From assembly GCA_038503075.1 (NCBI GenBank), contig JBCAML010000014.1:496001-560000 (forward strand): a DNA stretch of 64,000 bases. Direction: 5' to 3'. The notes beneath the pieces were generated by a model that searched no databases, was not told the DNA's origin, and was given only the letters and a program-made list of their open reading frames with translations. A program made the translations under genes and the position numbers. Shown piece after piece: positions 49,434 to 60,549 of the stretch (within the stretch, counting starts at the first letter, position 1; each line of letters starts with the position of its first letter). Source of the DNA: Gyromitra esculenta (lineage: Eukaryota; Ascomycota; Pezizomycetes; Pezizales; Discinaceae).

Positions 49434-51898
49434 TCTGGACGTACATTGGGGACAGCGGGACCTCCACCTTATATACAGATATATACTACAGAGTCGCCAA
49501 GCTCAAAAAACTGCATACACGGAGCAACATTCCGAACATTTAAAAATAATACGGCACAGCAGTACTAGTGGTTCCTTATGACGAGCAACAAAAAAGCAAA
49601 CCTATAACCTTTCAGTTGTAAATTTCCGATTTCTAATAATTCAGGGATGCCCGACGAGTGACTACCGATTATATTACCCCGTTCAAGACAAACCCCGCAT
49701 CGCGCCTCTCTCTAGCTGGATATAGACCTATATAACACCATGACCAGCTAGCTATATACCGGCGGCAGTTAGTAATAGGCGATTCCGGTAAAGAAACAAG
49801 GTAGATTTCCGGGCCCTTCATACGTCATGCAGCTGCAGCCCTATAAGCCACCAAAAACTCTATTTGATTCGTCTCTCGGAGGAATTTACTCGAACTGAGT
49901 TATTTGTAGCGCACTTCCCTACAGGAGGGTCAGATGAATCCACTTGGGAAATAACGGACCTCCATGGTGTGCAATAGGAAAGCTATTATCCCTAGAAATG
50001 ATAGCTTTCTCTCGCCAAACTATATTCCAAGAAATACCTCTCTGATGGTTCAAACTGCCTCCGCCCGTATACGAGGGAACACGACGCTAGTTGGCGCTAG
50101 TGTGTGAGCTATTTCCCTGCAAAGTATAGGACTCAACGTAAGCGAAGGAGGGGTATGGCGCCGCGGCTGAGCGGCGGTGTAGGAGGGCGGTGAGGGCGGT
50201 GAGGCAGAGCGGGCCGAGGAGTAGTATGACAAATCTACGCTCTTCCGTATTTGCAGCACTGTTCTATCGATCACTGACTATCAACTAGCGCATTTTCGTT
50301 CTACGTCTCATACATACAGAGAATAGACGCCGATATGCACATAACACTCCAATAACCAGAAACCTAACTAACCTTATCGAGAACCAGGTCTAACCATTTC
50401 CCAAAACAGTTAGCTAGTATATCCAAATAACCCATAGAGTAGCTTGTCTGCAAAAACCGACTCTCTAGCTAAAGCTACTTTAGAGTTTCGAAGATAATAC
50501 ATTCTGGTACAGTAAAACACAATAGTACGGCATGGAGCCAAAAGTGAGCTCCCCCCGCCCCCCCACTCTATAGATACACATAGTGTGTTCTACCAGATCC
50601 TACCAGAGATGACGGAAACTACATGTACTAGCCGGAAAAAAGGTTTGTGACGAGGATAAAATTGGGTAACAACCAAATCTACATTTCGGAGGTTACAACC
50701 TACGGAATCTAACACCGACAACTATGAATTACAGACTAATGTGTAGATAGAACAGCTGCAAAATAAACACTAGTTGTAAGTTGGCTGTGGGTTGGGGAAT
50801 TGTGTTGTTAATGGGGTGTGGTTGCTGCCGAGGTTCACCCACATCACAAACTTTATTTTTTAGCAAGTACAGCGTGGCACGGGCGGATGGCGAACACGGT
50901 CGAATGACGAACAGGGGTTAGGTCTTGGCAGGACTATTGAGAGGGTACAGGACTATAGAACGGGTACTGGTTTTTGTACTGTAAAAAAGATCGAATAATA
51001 CGGACTATCAAGAGGGTACAGGACTATAACAAGGGTACAAAAAATCAGTACCCTTTCAATAGTCCTTGCTGAGCCTCGACCCCTGTTCGTCACTCGACCG
51101 TGTTCGCCATCCGCCCGTGCCACGCTATACATGTATACCCTACATCCCACAACCTACTGTTTCAATACTAACACACACGTAGTCCAGTCCCATAAAGCAA
51201 CCCAACCCAACCCACCATATCTATTTTTTCGCAACCCTACTCTACTCTACACCCAGCAACCTCCATACAAGCAACCGACGACAACACCGCCCTCTTCGAA
51301 TCCCTCTTCCCTGTTTGCCGTCGGCTGAGAATAGGAGGAGGAGGAGGAGGAGGAGGAGGAGGAGGAAGGCTACCTAATTGCATTAAACGAAACGATCCAG
51401 ACAGGAGCCGGGGATGCCATGGCGAAGATTAACGCCAAGACAGGCGCGGCAGAGGCGTCAAATAGATGGTAGTTTAGGATGTAATCACCCATACTCTGTA
51501 GGTAGCTAGGCCTCCACACCCCCGCCGCCAAATAAACACACGACGGTATCTAGTTGATGGGGATTGTTTATATCGATTAACCTCATTTAAAAAAATAGAA
51601 AATAGAAAATAGAAAAAGGAATATTGGGAAACCAGCACTAAGACAAGCAAGTACTTATATATATCCCGCAGATTTAAAACATAGCTAATTCGATACCGAC
51701 CTCTAGGAACGTCGACGTGCTTATCGTGGCGATCTAGAATTAATCTGCACATATGCTCATGTACCGATCGCATCCCCCTCTAGCTCTTTGGTACCGCACA
51801 TAATTTAAACCCGAAAAAAAAAACCTCTGAATATACATTATCAAAAAGAAAATACCCCTACAATATACTAATCCCATATAACCACTCCCATCTATCAA
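49434..51898. other. Spacer with an inverted-repeat element and a GGA microsatellite
   Basis: No gene is visible. It holds the ~258-bp terminal-inverted-repeat element (50870-51127), two TACATGTA octamers (50620, 51128) and a (GGA)n run at about 51333-51366. The rest is TpA-rich. The bases just before 51899 are the 3' side of the repeat-protein gene. Confidence 0.5.
50870..51127. mobile_element. 258-bp MITE-like element with ~80-bp terminal inverted repeats
   Basis: The left end (50870 onward, CAGCGTGGCACGGGCGGATG...) matches the reverse complement of the right end almost perfectly for the first ~50 bp and, with a few mismatches, to about 80 bp (to the GGACTATTGA/GGGTAC block). Both ends are next to TA dinucleotides (50868-50869; 51128-51129), compatible with TA target-site duplication as in Tc1/mariner-type elements. 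The centre repeats the motif GGACTAT(N4-5)AGGGTAC several times in both orientations. There is no coding capacity, so it is non-autonomous. Confidence 0.85.
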
Positions 51899-54431
51899 TT
51901 ACTCCTCCTCATCCTCCACACGTGCACCATACGAGTACCCATTCTCTCCATACTTAACAGCTTTCCGAGTAGCCTCATTTTCATACTCGTGTTTAACCTC
52001 CTCCTCATAGTCCTGATACTGTCCATAATTGTGCCTCTCTCCAGAAGCCTCATGACTATACTCCCCGTTCGCTTTCGCTGTGGTCGACCCATAGCTTCCG
52101 TATGCGTCATCCGATTCTTTCAAATATTCGCCTTGACCGTACTCATACTCACTCGAATAGTCTGCATACTGGCCGTAACTGTGTGCTTCCCCAGAAGCCT
52201 TTCCAGAGCCAGATTTCTCAAACGAAAACTCATCCCTCTCCTCCAGATCCACAACGACAGGTTTGTGGATAGGATACCCGGCACCGGCACCGTCGGCGCC
52301 GTATTTCATCTCCTCCGAGTGATCTGCGTATTGGCCATAACTGTGCGCTTCTCCGGAAGCCTTCCCTGAACCAGAGGTTTCATAAGCGTAGGCAGAGTAG
52401 TGGTCCCTTTCTTCCACTATTGCGTACTCCGTGGGTACATCAGCGGTAGTTACATCGTATGTAGCACCAGCACCGTCCTTGCGGTATTTATACTCTTGAG
52501 AATAATCCGCATACTCGCCATAGCTGTGTTTCTGTCCATCTGCCTTCCCCGCTCCAGCAGCCTCATAAGCATAGGCAGAGTAACGGTCTCTCTCCTTCAC
52601 CGTTTTGTACTCAGGTACATCAGCAGTGGTTACATCGTACGTAGCACCCGCGCCGCCCTTGCCGCATCTATACTCGTTCGAATAATCCGCATACTCTCCA
52701 TAACTATGTCTCTGTCCATCTGCCTTCCCCGCGCCAGCAGCCTCGTAGTAATATTCATCCCGCTCTTCCAGGTCCACAGCAACAGGTACGGGCTCAGGTT
52801 TAGAGTATCCGCCACCGGCACCGCTGTTGCTGAATTCATACGACTCTGCGTGATCGCCGTATCGGCCGTAGCTGTGTCCTTGTCCGTCGGCTTTACCGGC
52901 ACCTGATTCTGAGTATGCGTAGGTGGTGTATTCGCGAGGTTTCACAATATGTTCGGTTGCTAGTGCCCCGGCTTTGCTTTGCTCATCTTCTTTGGACTCA
53001 TCTGCGTATTCACCGTATTCGTGGATTTCACCGGTGTGTTTAGCTTCGTGATGGGCTCTGTAGGCTGCAAAGGAACCGCTTGTGTGGTTGCTGTATGTCT
53101 GGTATTTCGACTCTGGTGCTGGGTAGTGGCTGCTAGTGTTTGGTGCTTCACGGCGCTGAGGGGTAGAGTATTCCGATTCTGCAGCGGGGTGGTTTGTAGC
53201 CAGGGCTGTTTCTATTGAAGCATAACTTTCGGTGTGAAGAGTTACGGTGAGGGTCTCGGTGGCGGTTTCGGTAGATGTCGAGTCAATAGACGGTGTGTGA
53301 TACTCCAAAGCAGCCGAATATGCTGGAGTTACTAACTTAGCCGACGTAGTAGAGCTTGACTCTGGACAGTCAGTAGTGATTGTTGTCGTTTCTGTGTATT
53401 CCACTGTAGTCTGCTTAGGGGCGATTTCAGAGCTGGAAGATGTTTCACATGGCTGTAATACACATTGTCAGTATAGTCTTCCAACATAGCTGCGGAGGAC
53501 ATACCGTGGTAGCCTCAGGTTTAACAGTGATCTCCGGGACAACTACAGTAACAGTTGATGTTCTACACACCACATTAGTACTTTAGTCCAAGCTTCCAGA
53601 CATCCAAACACCCAGACACCCCCAATAAAAAAGAGATTATTTCTTTGCTTACAGCGTACTAGTACTACTACTACTCCACCTCCTAGTCTCCGTCTCCACG
53701 ACCGTCACAGTCTCCGTCTTCTCCGTAACAAACGTATACGTGGTCGGCGTATCCCCCACCACAACCGTCCTCTCGCCCCAACTAACCGTAGTCGGTTCCG
53801 GGCAGTAGGTATGGACCGTGACGGGCAACACCACGACCACCTCCTTCTCCTGCACCTCCTCGACCCAGTGCTCTACATACACTTCGCACACCGCTTTGCC
53901 CGGATACAGCTCGACACACCTCTCCACGCCCACGTCCCCATAGTTGCTTTTTGCATAGTCTGCGTAGCTCAGCGAGTACCTCGTCACGATCGGCTCAACG
54001 TAATAGACAGTTGTAGTGGGGACAGAGATAGTTGTCAATGTGCCATGGATGGTGTATTCGCCTGCAGCGTACACCGCCGTCTGCAGCTGATACGAGTTTG
54101 CGTGGGAGAAGGTGACGGGCTGAGCATAGTCCGTGATGGTGCAGGAGGACGGGTAGCAGGGTATCACTGTGGAGCACCAGTTGTATACTGACGCCGAGTA
54201 GATCGTCGTGCAATCGCTGTTGTCGGGGTTGCAGACTGCGTACTGCGGAGACCAGGAGGTGACTTTTTGACCCTGCGCCGTGACGGGGTAGGGCGCTGCA
54301 TCGGGGGAGGGTGTGATAATCGTATATGTGGTTGGGGTGGCACAGTGGTCTTCGACCTGTGGGCCGTATTCATGGTGTGCATGTGATGTGCTGTAAAGAC
54401 AGGCTAGAACCAAGGCTGCGAAAAGGCTCAT
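51899..54431 (-). CDS. 796-aa secreted Tyr/Gly/His-rich tandem-repeat protein, three exons
   Basis: Exons (minus): 54431-53653, 53562-53505, 53452-51899. Introns of 90 and 52 bp (GTAAGC, GTATGT donors) are in phase and link a secreted N-terminal part to a repeat domain that looks like a separate ORF. Residues 1-18 (MSLFAALVLACLYSTSHA) are a signal peptide. Residues 20-270 are Thr/Ser/Tyr-rich with several Cys (CTTIYSASVYNWCSTVIPCY), typical of fungal wall proteins. Residues about 280-420 are Ser/Thr-rich. From about 420 to 780 there are five good and two degenerate copies of a ~58-62-residue unit with core GAGKADGQ.HSYGEYADYS, linked by EERDEY or TTADVPEY segments. The domain is acidic, rich in Tyr, Gly, Ser, Glu and His, and probably disordered. 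No GPI signal is evident. It is likely an extracellular or wall-associated structural, adhesive or metal-binding protein; the family was not recognised. Confidence 0.88.
52000..52920 (-). repeat. In-frame tandem repeats coding for HSYG-x-YADxS units
   Basis: About 180-bp coding repeats within the third exon of the secreted protein. Nucleotide identity between units 2 and 3 is visibly high (the segment coding GAGKADGQ and HSYGEYADY is nearly unchanged), while the outer units have diverged. This gradient suggests recent expansion by unequal exchange in the middle of the array. Confidence 0.8.
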
Positions 54432-56325
54432 CTTGGGTTTCTGGGATAAAGGAGCGTGGGGGGGGGCGGAAAGTAAAAGAATGTCGGGCTGCTGTTGGCT
54501 TACCTGCTGCCGGCTGTGTCCGGATCGGGTCGTTGGGTGAATGAGTGACTGAGTGAATTGTGGAAAGGCTGGGATGCCATCGTGTTTCTATACGTTTTTG
54601 GTACACTGGAGATTCTTGTTGTGAAAACACGATATTCCGGTGAGATGTGCTGTGAGCACAGTGTGCCATTCGGGAATGCAGTGGTATGATAGTGGTGAAT
54701 TCTTTATGCCTTTAGAGAGGAATTTCTGGAAATGTGGACTGCCAGCCTCATTCTCGGGAGTAGACAAACCATGTTCATTCTTAGTCCAGGTGAGTGAGAA
54801 TCGATGTTTCTCTACGCACCCAAGGGAACGTATAAGCAAGACTTGGGTAAAGAATTCTCAAGCCACATCCAAGTAGCCAAAATCACAAAACACTAGTAAG
54901 GCCTCTCAAAAAAAAGGAAGTCGCTTTCTCCTTGAGTGTTTGAACCACATTCCAGTGGTTGGTATTTGCTACTCGACCCTTGCGTAAGGTCGATATGAAC
55001 GTAAGCTCAGCAGAGGCAGTCGAGCCTTCAGGGCCTCTCGTCTCTCTGAAAAAGTAAACCAAGCTAGAGCACCCATTTAGCCCATCACGAACCTCAAAGA
55101 CGCAAGATATGTCGAATCATCGCAGCTTGCTCCAACAGCCAACCCCGATGCAAGGGATCAGGTCGCATAACCCTAGGGTTTAGGGTTTCTTCTACCCCCC
55201 TCATCTCCACTCCGACGGCATTGGCATGATGCCAGACGAAAGCCATCAGGAATTCCGTAGACAGACGCGGCCTGTCAGTTTCACAGGCCATCACTCGATA
55301 CGAGCGTCATGTGCTGCGTAGACGAGAACCACTTGTGGACTAGCTACGGCTTAACACCAGTATCAAATAAACTCCTCAGCTGAAGCCGTACCGTATCAAT
55401 AGGATGCACCTATTTCCAACCAGTAAGGCTTAGGGACCACAGCCAATAGTTGGTACGTGCGCGATCTATTTGACGGAGAGTACCAAAAAGCTTTTCTCTT
55501 GTGTCACAGCCAAGAGGTTAGCCTGATGGAAACGCACTCAAAGGCCTTCAATATTAGATGGCAGTATTGGAATCCGCAGGGTAGACAGAGGAATCCGGGA
55601 CTCATTACGTGTACAGGATGGGGTGTACGACTTGGATCTATCTTGCACCTGTTTATCGAAGCAACGTTCATGCTGGACGAGGAGTGAGTCGACAGCGCTG
55701 ACGTTGCCCCTGCACCTGTCAGGCGGGAAAGCTTAGCCCCACAGCCAGGGCTCGGCGGGCAAACAACTCTCCGCAGGACCCCGGCAGCGCTCCCCTGTCC
55801 ACCTTGTTTGGACATCCCCGAGCGCCCCCGAGCGCCCGGCCCCCAAAACCGCAATGGAGGTGCCCGGAATAACTCCTGTGCTGCGTTGCCCCCAGTCGCC
55901 GCCCCCGCCCCAACCCTGTCGGCGCGAGGGATCGGCGCCAAGCAGCACCACCAAAAGCTTATCGGGCCAGATGAGGCGTCTCCAGCAGCAGAAACTCTGC
56001 TGCACTCGCTGACGACGAGATTGCCCGACCTGCTCGGCCTGTTCGGTGCCCGGTGAGGTGTCTCCATACGCAGCCAGCCATGGCTCTAACATTGGGTTAG
56101 GGCTGACGGAGACCTCTATATATCCCCTCCCAAGACCGCCAGAATCAAGACCTCCACGCTTGCAATCACCAGCTACTTGTCCACGCCAGCTATACACACC
56201 ACTATCCAATTCATAACTTATCCCTTCGGGCCTCTACAGCAGCATACATACCCCCCCAAGCTTTACCATTGTTTATTACCTACCCACATCACCTATACAC
56301 ACCACTATAAAACCCATTCGCAGCC
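54432..56325. other. Divergent promoter region, partly G+C-rich
   Basis: Separates two divergent genes. It contains a short telomere-like tract (55169-55188) and a G+C-rich block (about 55700-56050) that leaves overlapping open frames on both strands with Pro/Arg/Ala-rich, non-family-like translations. I see no supportable gene. The last 150 bp upstream of 56326 are CA-rich leader. Confidence 0.4.
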
Positions 56326-57742
56326 ATGAAAATAATCATCATTGGCTCCGGCATCAGTGGCCTCAGCGTCTACCACTTCCTCCAAAAGCACATCAACGAC
56401 CCCAGCTCCCCACACACCATCAAAATCTACGAAGCCTTCCCCAAGACCGTCCGCGCCGTCGGCGGTGGCCTCGGGCTCGCCCCGAACGGCATGCGCGCCC
56501 TCAACGCCCTCAGCCCCACCATCATGAACGACGTGATCCTCGCCCCCGAGAACTCCTGCCACAACAGCATCTACACCCTGCGGAACGCCTACGGCAAGAC
56601 TCTGACCAAGATGGTTATGGGCACCGAGGAGCGCTACGGCTTCCCCAATATCATGCTGCCGAGGGCGTCGGTGTATCATGGGCTGGAGCGCGATCTGCCG
56701 CCTGGCGCAGTCACGCATCAGTGCAGGGCTGTGAGCATTCGCGAGAAGGACGAGGGGGTGGAGGTGCGCTTTGAGGATGGGAGCGTGGAGTTTGCGGATT
56801 TGGTGTTGGGCGCGGACGGAGTTAGGTCTGTTGTGCGCCCGCTCGTGGTTGGTGAGGGCTATGAGGCCGAGTATCGGTATGTTGTATTATCCCTTGCCTG
56901 TGTCTTCCACCTACCCACCAGCTAAGCTTGCCTACTCGTTTATTCGCTCGTTCATTCCCATATCCCACGCTAACAAGCAAAACAACAGCGGCCTCACCGC
57001 AATCGGCAGTTTCCTCCCCGTCGACAAGCTCCCACCCTACATCCAAGCCTCCCTCCGAGCCGACCCTCTCGTAATGACCTTCGGCCCCGACGGCTTCTTC
57101 GGGTACGCAGTGTGCACGTCCCTCGACAGTCCCAACCCGCGTCTGATGTGGTGGAGCACCTTCTCCTCGCCCACCCCGCCCCCGCGCGACCTCCCCGTCG
57201 AGCAGATCAAGGCCCACCTGCTCGCCCGCCACCAGGACTGGGTCTCGCCCGACGGCGAGCACGTCCACCGGGACCTCATCGCCCTGGCCACCAACGGCGA
57301 GCACGAGGTCATGATCCTGCCAACCTACATCACCCCCTCGCTGCCGCAGTACTCCACGCCCAGCGGGCGCGTCGTGCTGATTGGCGACGCGGCCCACGCT
57401 ATGCCCCCGGACTCGGGCCAGGGCGCGTCCCTGGCGCTCGAGGACTCGCAGGCCATCGCGCTGCTGCTGAAGCACTATCTCGGCGCGGAAAAGGACGAGG
57501 GCGCGGCGCTGCGGAAGACGGCGACGGCGTTCGAGATGCTGCGGAAGGAGCGGACGGCGGTCATCTTGGATGAAGCGAAGAAGAGGGGCGAGCGGAAGAA
57601 GGCGATGAAGTGGTGGCAGGAGTGGATAAGGGATTGGCTGGTGTGGGGCGTGGGGTTCATGTCGGAGGCGAGACATGACTGGAAGTACGGGTATGATGTG
57701 GCTGTGGAGGTTGAGAAGTTTTTGGCTACGCATGATTTGTGA
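56326..57742 (+). CDS. FAD-dependent monooxygenase, class A (salicylate hydroxylase-like), two exons
   Basis: Exons 56326-56876 and 56989-57742 joined by a 112-bp intron (GTATGT ... AACAG), in phase; 434 aa, normal for the family. FAD-binding Rossmann motif GSGISG at residues 8-13 directly after KIIII; the conserved DG fingerprint is LVLGADGVRSVVR (about 163-175), and the second FAD motif VVLIGDAAHAMPPDSGQGAS (about 330-350) is complete, so the enzyme should bind FAD and be active. The C-terminus is a Trp-rich amphipathic helix (WWQEWIRDWLVWGVGF), common in fungal members. The family uses NAD(P)H and O2 to hydroxylate or epoxidise aromatic or polyketide substrates. Coding G+C is much higher than in the surroundings. 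Neighbouring O-methyltransferase and GST genes suggest a tailoring role, which is an inference. Confidence 0.95.
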
Positions 57743-59399
57743 TTGGAGGTTTGGAGACTGGTGTTTTTGTTTTTTTGGAGCGTGGGTTATTTGTTTTTTT
57801 GATGCTTGTGATAGGACTCGGATTTTATGTTTTTGCTTTGCTGTTTTACGTCGCAGATATCTATGTTTTTCTTGGTTTTTTGGTTTCTTTGTTAAGCTGT
57901 GGTATGCTGCTAGCTAGCTAGCTAGCTAGGTCAAAATCTCCAATTGCAATACATACATACATACATACATACATGCACCAAAAACGCTCTCGCCAGCTGC
58001 TGCCATCCTCATAAATTAATGCCATTCGACGGTTGGCCGTTGGCTCCCAAAAGCCAGATAGTGTTTTTCGCCAAACGCATTTGCATGTTGCAACCACTGT
58101 CAGCCACTATACTATAGGAACACCCATATGCCGCTTGCTTTATAGCAGGATTGACTGCCCTGGAGACACCCATATACTACCCCCCATCCGACAGCTGGAT
58201 TGACCCCCCTAGGGAGCTCTATATGACGCCTTCTTGATAGAAAGATTGACAGCAGGATTGACAGCAGGATCAGCAGCAGGTCGATCCCCCTAGCGAGCTC
58301 TGTATACAGCTTGCTTCAGCGCAAGTCTGGCCTCTCTAGCGACATCTATATACCACCTGTTCGGCAACGGGATCGGCCACAGGAAAGTAGGGCGGGCGGG
58401 CAAGCAGGGCGGGCGGGCGCAGGGCGCAGGGGAGAGCAGAGAGCGCAGGGTGTCATATATGTATATAGCTTAGTAGTTTTAGAGAATTGACAATATCATA
58501 CATACCAAAAAAGAAGCGTGACAAGAGCGTGACATACCTGCCCAGCTCGCCCAATATACCCAGTCTGCCCAGTCTACCTAGTGCTCTATGCACAGCCCAA
58601 CACAGACCCCCGTTTTTTGCTGACATAGTGTTTATAGCACCATGATCTATGGGTTGAATGCGCGTTATTAATAAATAAGTAAATAAATAAAAGTGCTACT
58701 AATGTGTGCACTGCTTGTAGGAAATTCTTTTCCATTTACACCACTTGCTGTAAAATTTATTTTCAGCTTGTTTGTAGTTGAGTTGGTTACCAATTACAGC
58801 ACTTGGCAAATTTACTTAGCCTTAGCCTTTTAAATCAGTTATCAAAATCAGTTATCAGCTTATCCAACCCTTTTATACCAAAAATTGTTAGAGGGGGAGC
58901 ATGAATAATGTGGCTTTTTTTTTGTTGTGTTATGTTGTATTGAAAAATGCAAAAAGCAACTTTTGGCCTTTAGGCACCAATGGCCGTCCCTACATTCCAA
59001 TATCCGAGTGATAGCGAGACGAACTGATTACATAAACTTACAATATATGCACCCCTGTACGCACATACCTACTGTAAAAACCAACGGCTAATTGTGAGCT
59101 CACTAGTGATTCACTGCTCTAAAGCATTTGGCCAACTAGTCTGTGGATATATATGAAAGCATCCTCGACCCCTCCTAGGCTTTCCTCGCGCTCCGTGGTC
59201 AATTTTCAGGAACTAGAGATTAGAGGTACCCGAGGAAGATACGGACGTTGACGGCGTATTTACGATAGCGCTAGACTTTAAGGTCAAAGGCTTTACGTTT
59301 CACAGCGACTAGTTAATAGTCGTCCTCGACGAATATACCGATTAACCCTACTAGTCTAGTATAACATTATGAACAGTATCATATAGGGGGGAGGTGTAC
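57743..59399. other. Spacer with microsatellites and degenerate tandem repeats
   Basis: Contains (CTAG)n at 57909-57930, (ATAC)n at 57949-57975, a degenerate ~47-bp tandem array (58121-58384), a GGGC/GCAG tandem tract (about 58386-58432) and, at about 59200-59350, a protein-like plus-strand frame interrupted mostly by TAG codons. No intact gene. Confidence 0.5.
58121..58384. repeat. Degenerate minisatellite, ~47-bp unit, five copies
   Basis: Units begin at about 58121, 58167, 58216, 58297 and 58343. Each starts with a (CACC/GCTC/CATC)(C/T)ATAT motif, passes through a GCxTG(C/A)TT stretch, then xGGATTGAC, and ends CCCTAG(G/C)GA. The third unit carries an internal triplication of GATTGACAGCAG. 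Divergence between units is high. Confidence 0.6.
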
Positions 59400-60238
59400 C
59401 TAATCCAGGGTAAGGATTCTACAGGCCATTCCGTTCGCTTTAATAATAGCAACTTTGGGAATAGACGGGTAGCTATAGTTGACTGCATACAATGCATCAA
59501 CTCTCTCAGCTGCATAGGTCTTCATCACCGCACGATCATCATCGCCACCGACTGTAAGCTCTGCTGGGAGAGGTGTAGCTGAAGTTGAAGATGCTGTCGC
59601 AGTGCTTAGGTGGCTTGGAGGTATATACTTCTCTACCGCGCTTACGGGATGGATATAGGGGTGTTCTGTTGTCCTGCTTTTTGTGATTTGCGAGGCGCCT
59701 CCGACTGCGGGGTGGAAGATCTGCCAGATAGCGGAGAGGAGATCGACGTTTGCGTGGCTAGCAATGAGACGTTGGATTCTTGCAAAGTGGTTCGTACGCA
59801 TGGGTTCGTTGTTTTTGGTGGATACTTACGGGGGCCAGTAGATTGTTCATGTCAGCAAAAGCATAAAGACGGTATAATAGCAAGAGAGTATTCCATCATA
59901 TTACCATAACACTGGATCAAAACCTGTATACGTGGGATCCCCCATATGCCCATCGAGAGGGGATGGGTCAACATTACAAAGCACTATGAAAACCATCAGA
60001 ACGTGACTCTATTTAAAGAAGATCTTGGTAGAGTCGTTTCATACCATAAATGGCATCGTGAATTCCTCGAGGGATTGGTAGTTGTGGGCGCTCGCACTAA
60101 ATTAGGGGAACACTAATATCAGACAGAAAATCTCTTATAAAATTGAGATGAGACAAATATCACCCTTCATTGAAAAAAGTGTTGGAGAACGAGGAATATT
60201 CGTTGATGTTCATCGATTTGAAGACGGAACCGCGGAAT
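59400..60238 (-). pseudogene. Tyrosinase 3' fragment (CuB half), frameshifted and 5'-truncated
   Basis: Minus-strand segments 60238-60164 (SMNINEYSSFSNTFFNE), 60096-60045 (NYQSLEE, then IHDAIY in another frame), 59983-59905 (DGHMGDPTYTGFDPVLW) and the frame at 59801-59400 beginning SHANVDLLSAIWQ together match the second half of fungal tyrosinases, whose CuB region reads roughly HNxxH ... GHM ... FDPxFxLHHxNxDRLxAxWQ. Introns with GT-AG ends separate them. The gene is broken: SLEE and IHDAIY need a one-base shift, a later tyrosinase-like block (TPLYPSRKRG ... VYTSK) sits in a different frame from ANVDLL, the second CuB His is Tyr, one of the paired HH residues is lost, and no CuA half is found upstream before the next gene. 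The functional family oxidises phenols or tyrosine to quinones with two copper ions; this copy should be inactive. Confidence 0.7.
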
Positions 60239-60549
60239 CTATTTATTTATCCGTGTAACTACTACCGGTATCGGTAAGCAATCCAGAAAAGAATATAATC
60301 GCCAACATACATTTGTGATTATTAACAAGCGGCGCATCGCACGCGTCGTGCTGCGAGTTACTATCCTCATCAGGTACCTCATAGTCTCAAAATTTCAGAC
60401 CATCTTTGAGGAGATTGCTAGTTTCGAGAACATACTAATAAGCTTAAGAGGTCTATTGAATAGCTGATAGAATCCTCTCTCCCTCTCTTCCTCCCTCTCA
60501 CCATCAACCACCACTTCTCACCAATAAGCCACCCACCTCATCCATCTCA

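Noticed and set aside
51899..54431. Reading the repeat protein as an ustiloxin-type cyclic peptide precursor
   Set aside because: The repeats lack Kex2 KR sites and short conserved core peptides, the unit is ~60 residues, and no DUF3328/UstYa gene is visible nearby.
55504..56209. Two overlapping minus-strand frames (187 and 158 codons) in a G+C-rich block
   Set aside because: They overlap in different frames, are Gly/Arg/Pro-rich with no domain, and G+C richness alone explains the lack of stops.
56822..57733. 303-codon open frame antisense to the FAD monooxygenase
   Set aside because: It is the mirror of G+C-rich codons of a gene with complete FAD motifs; its Arg/Leu/His-rich translation has no family features.
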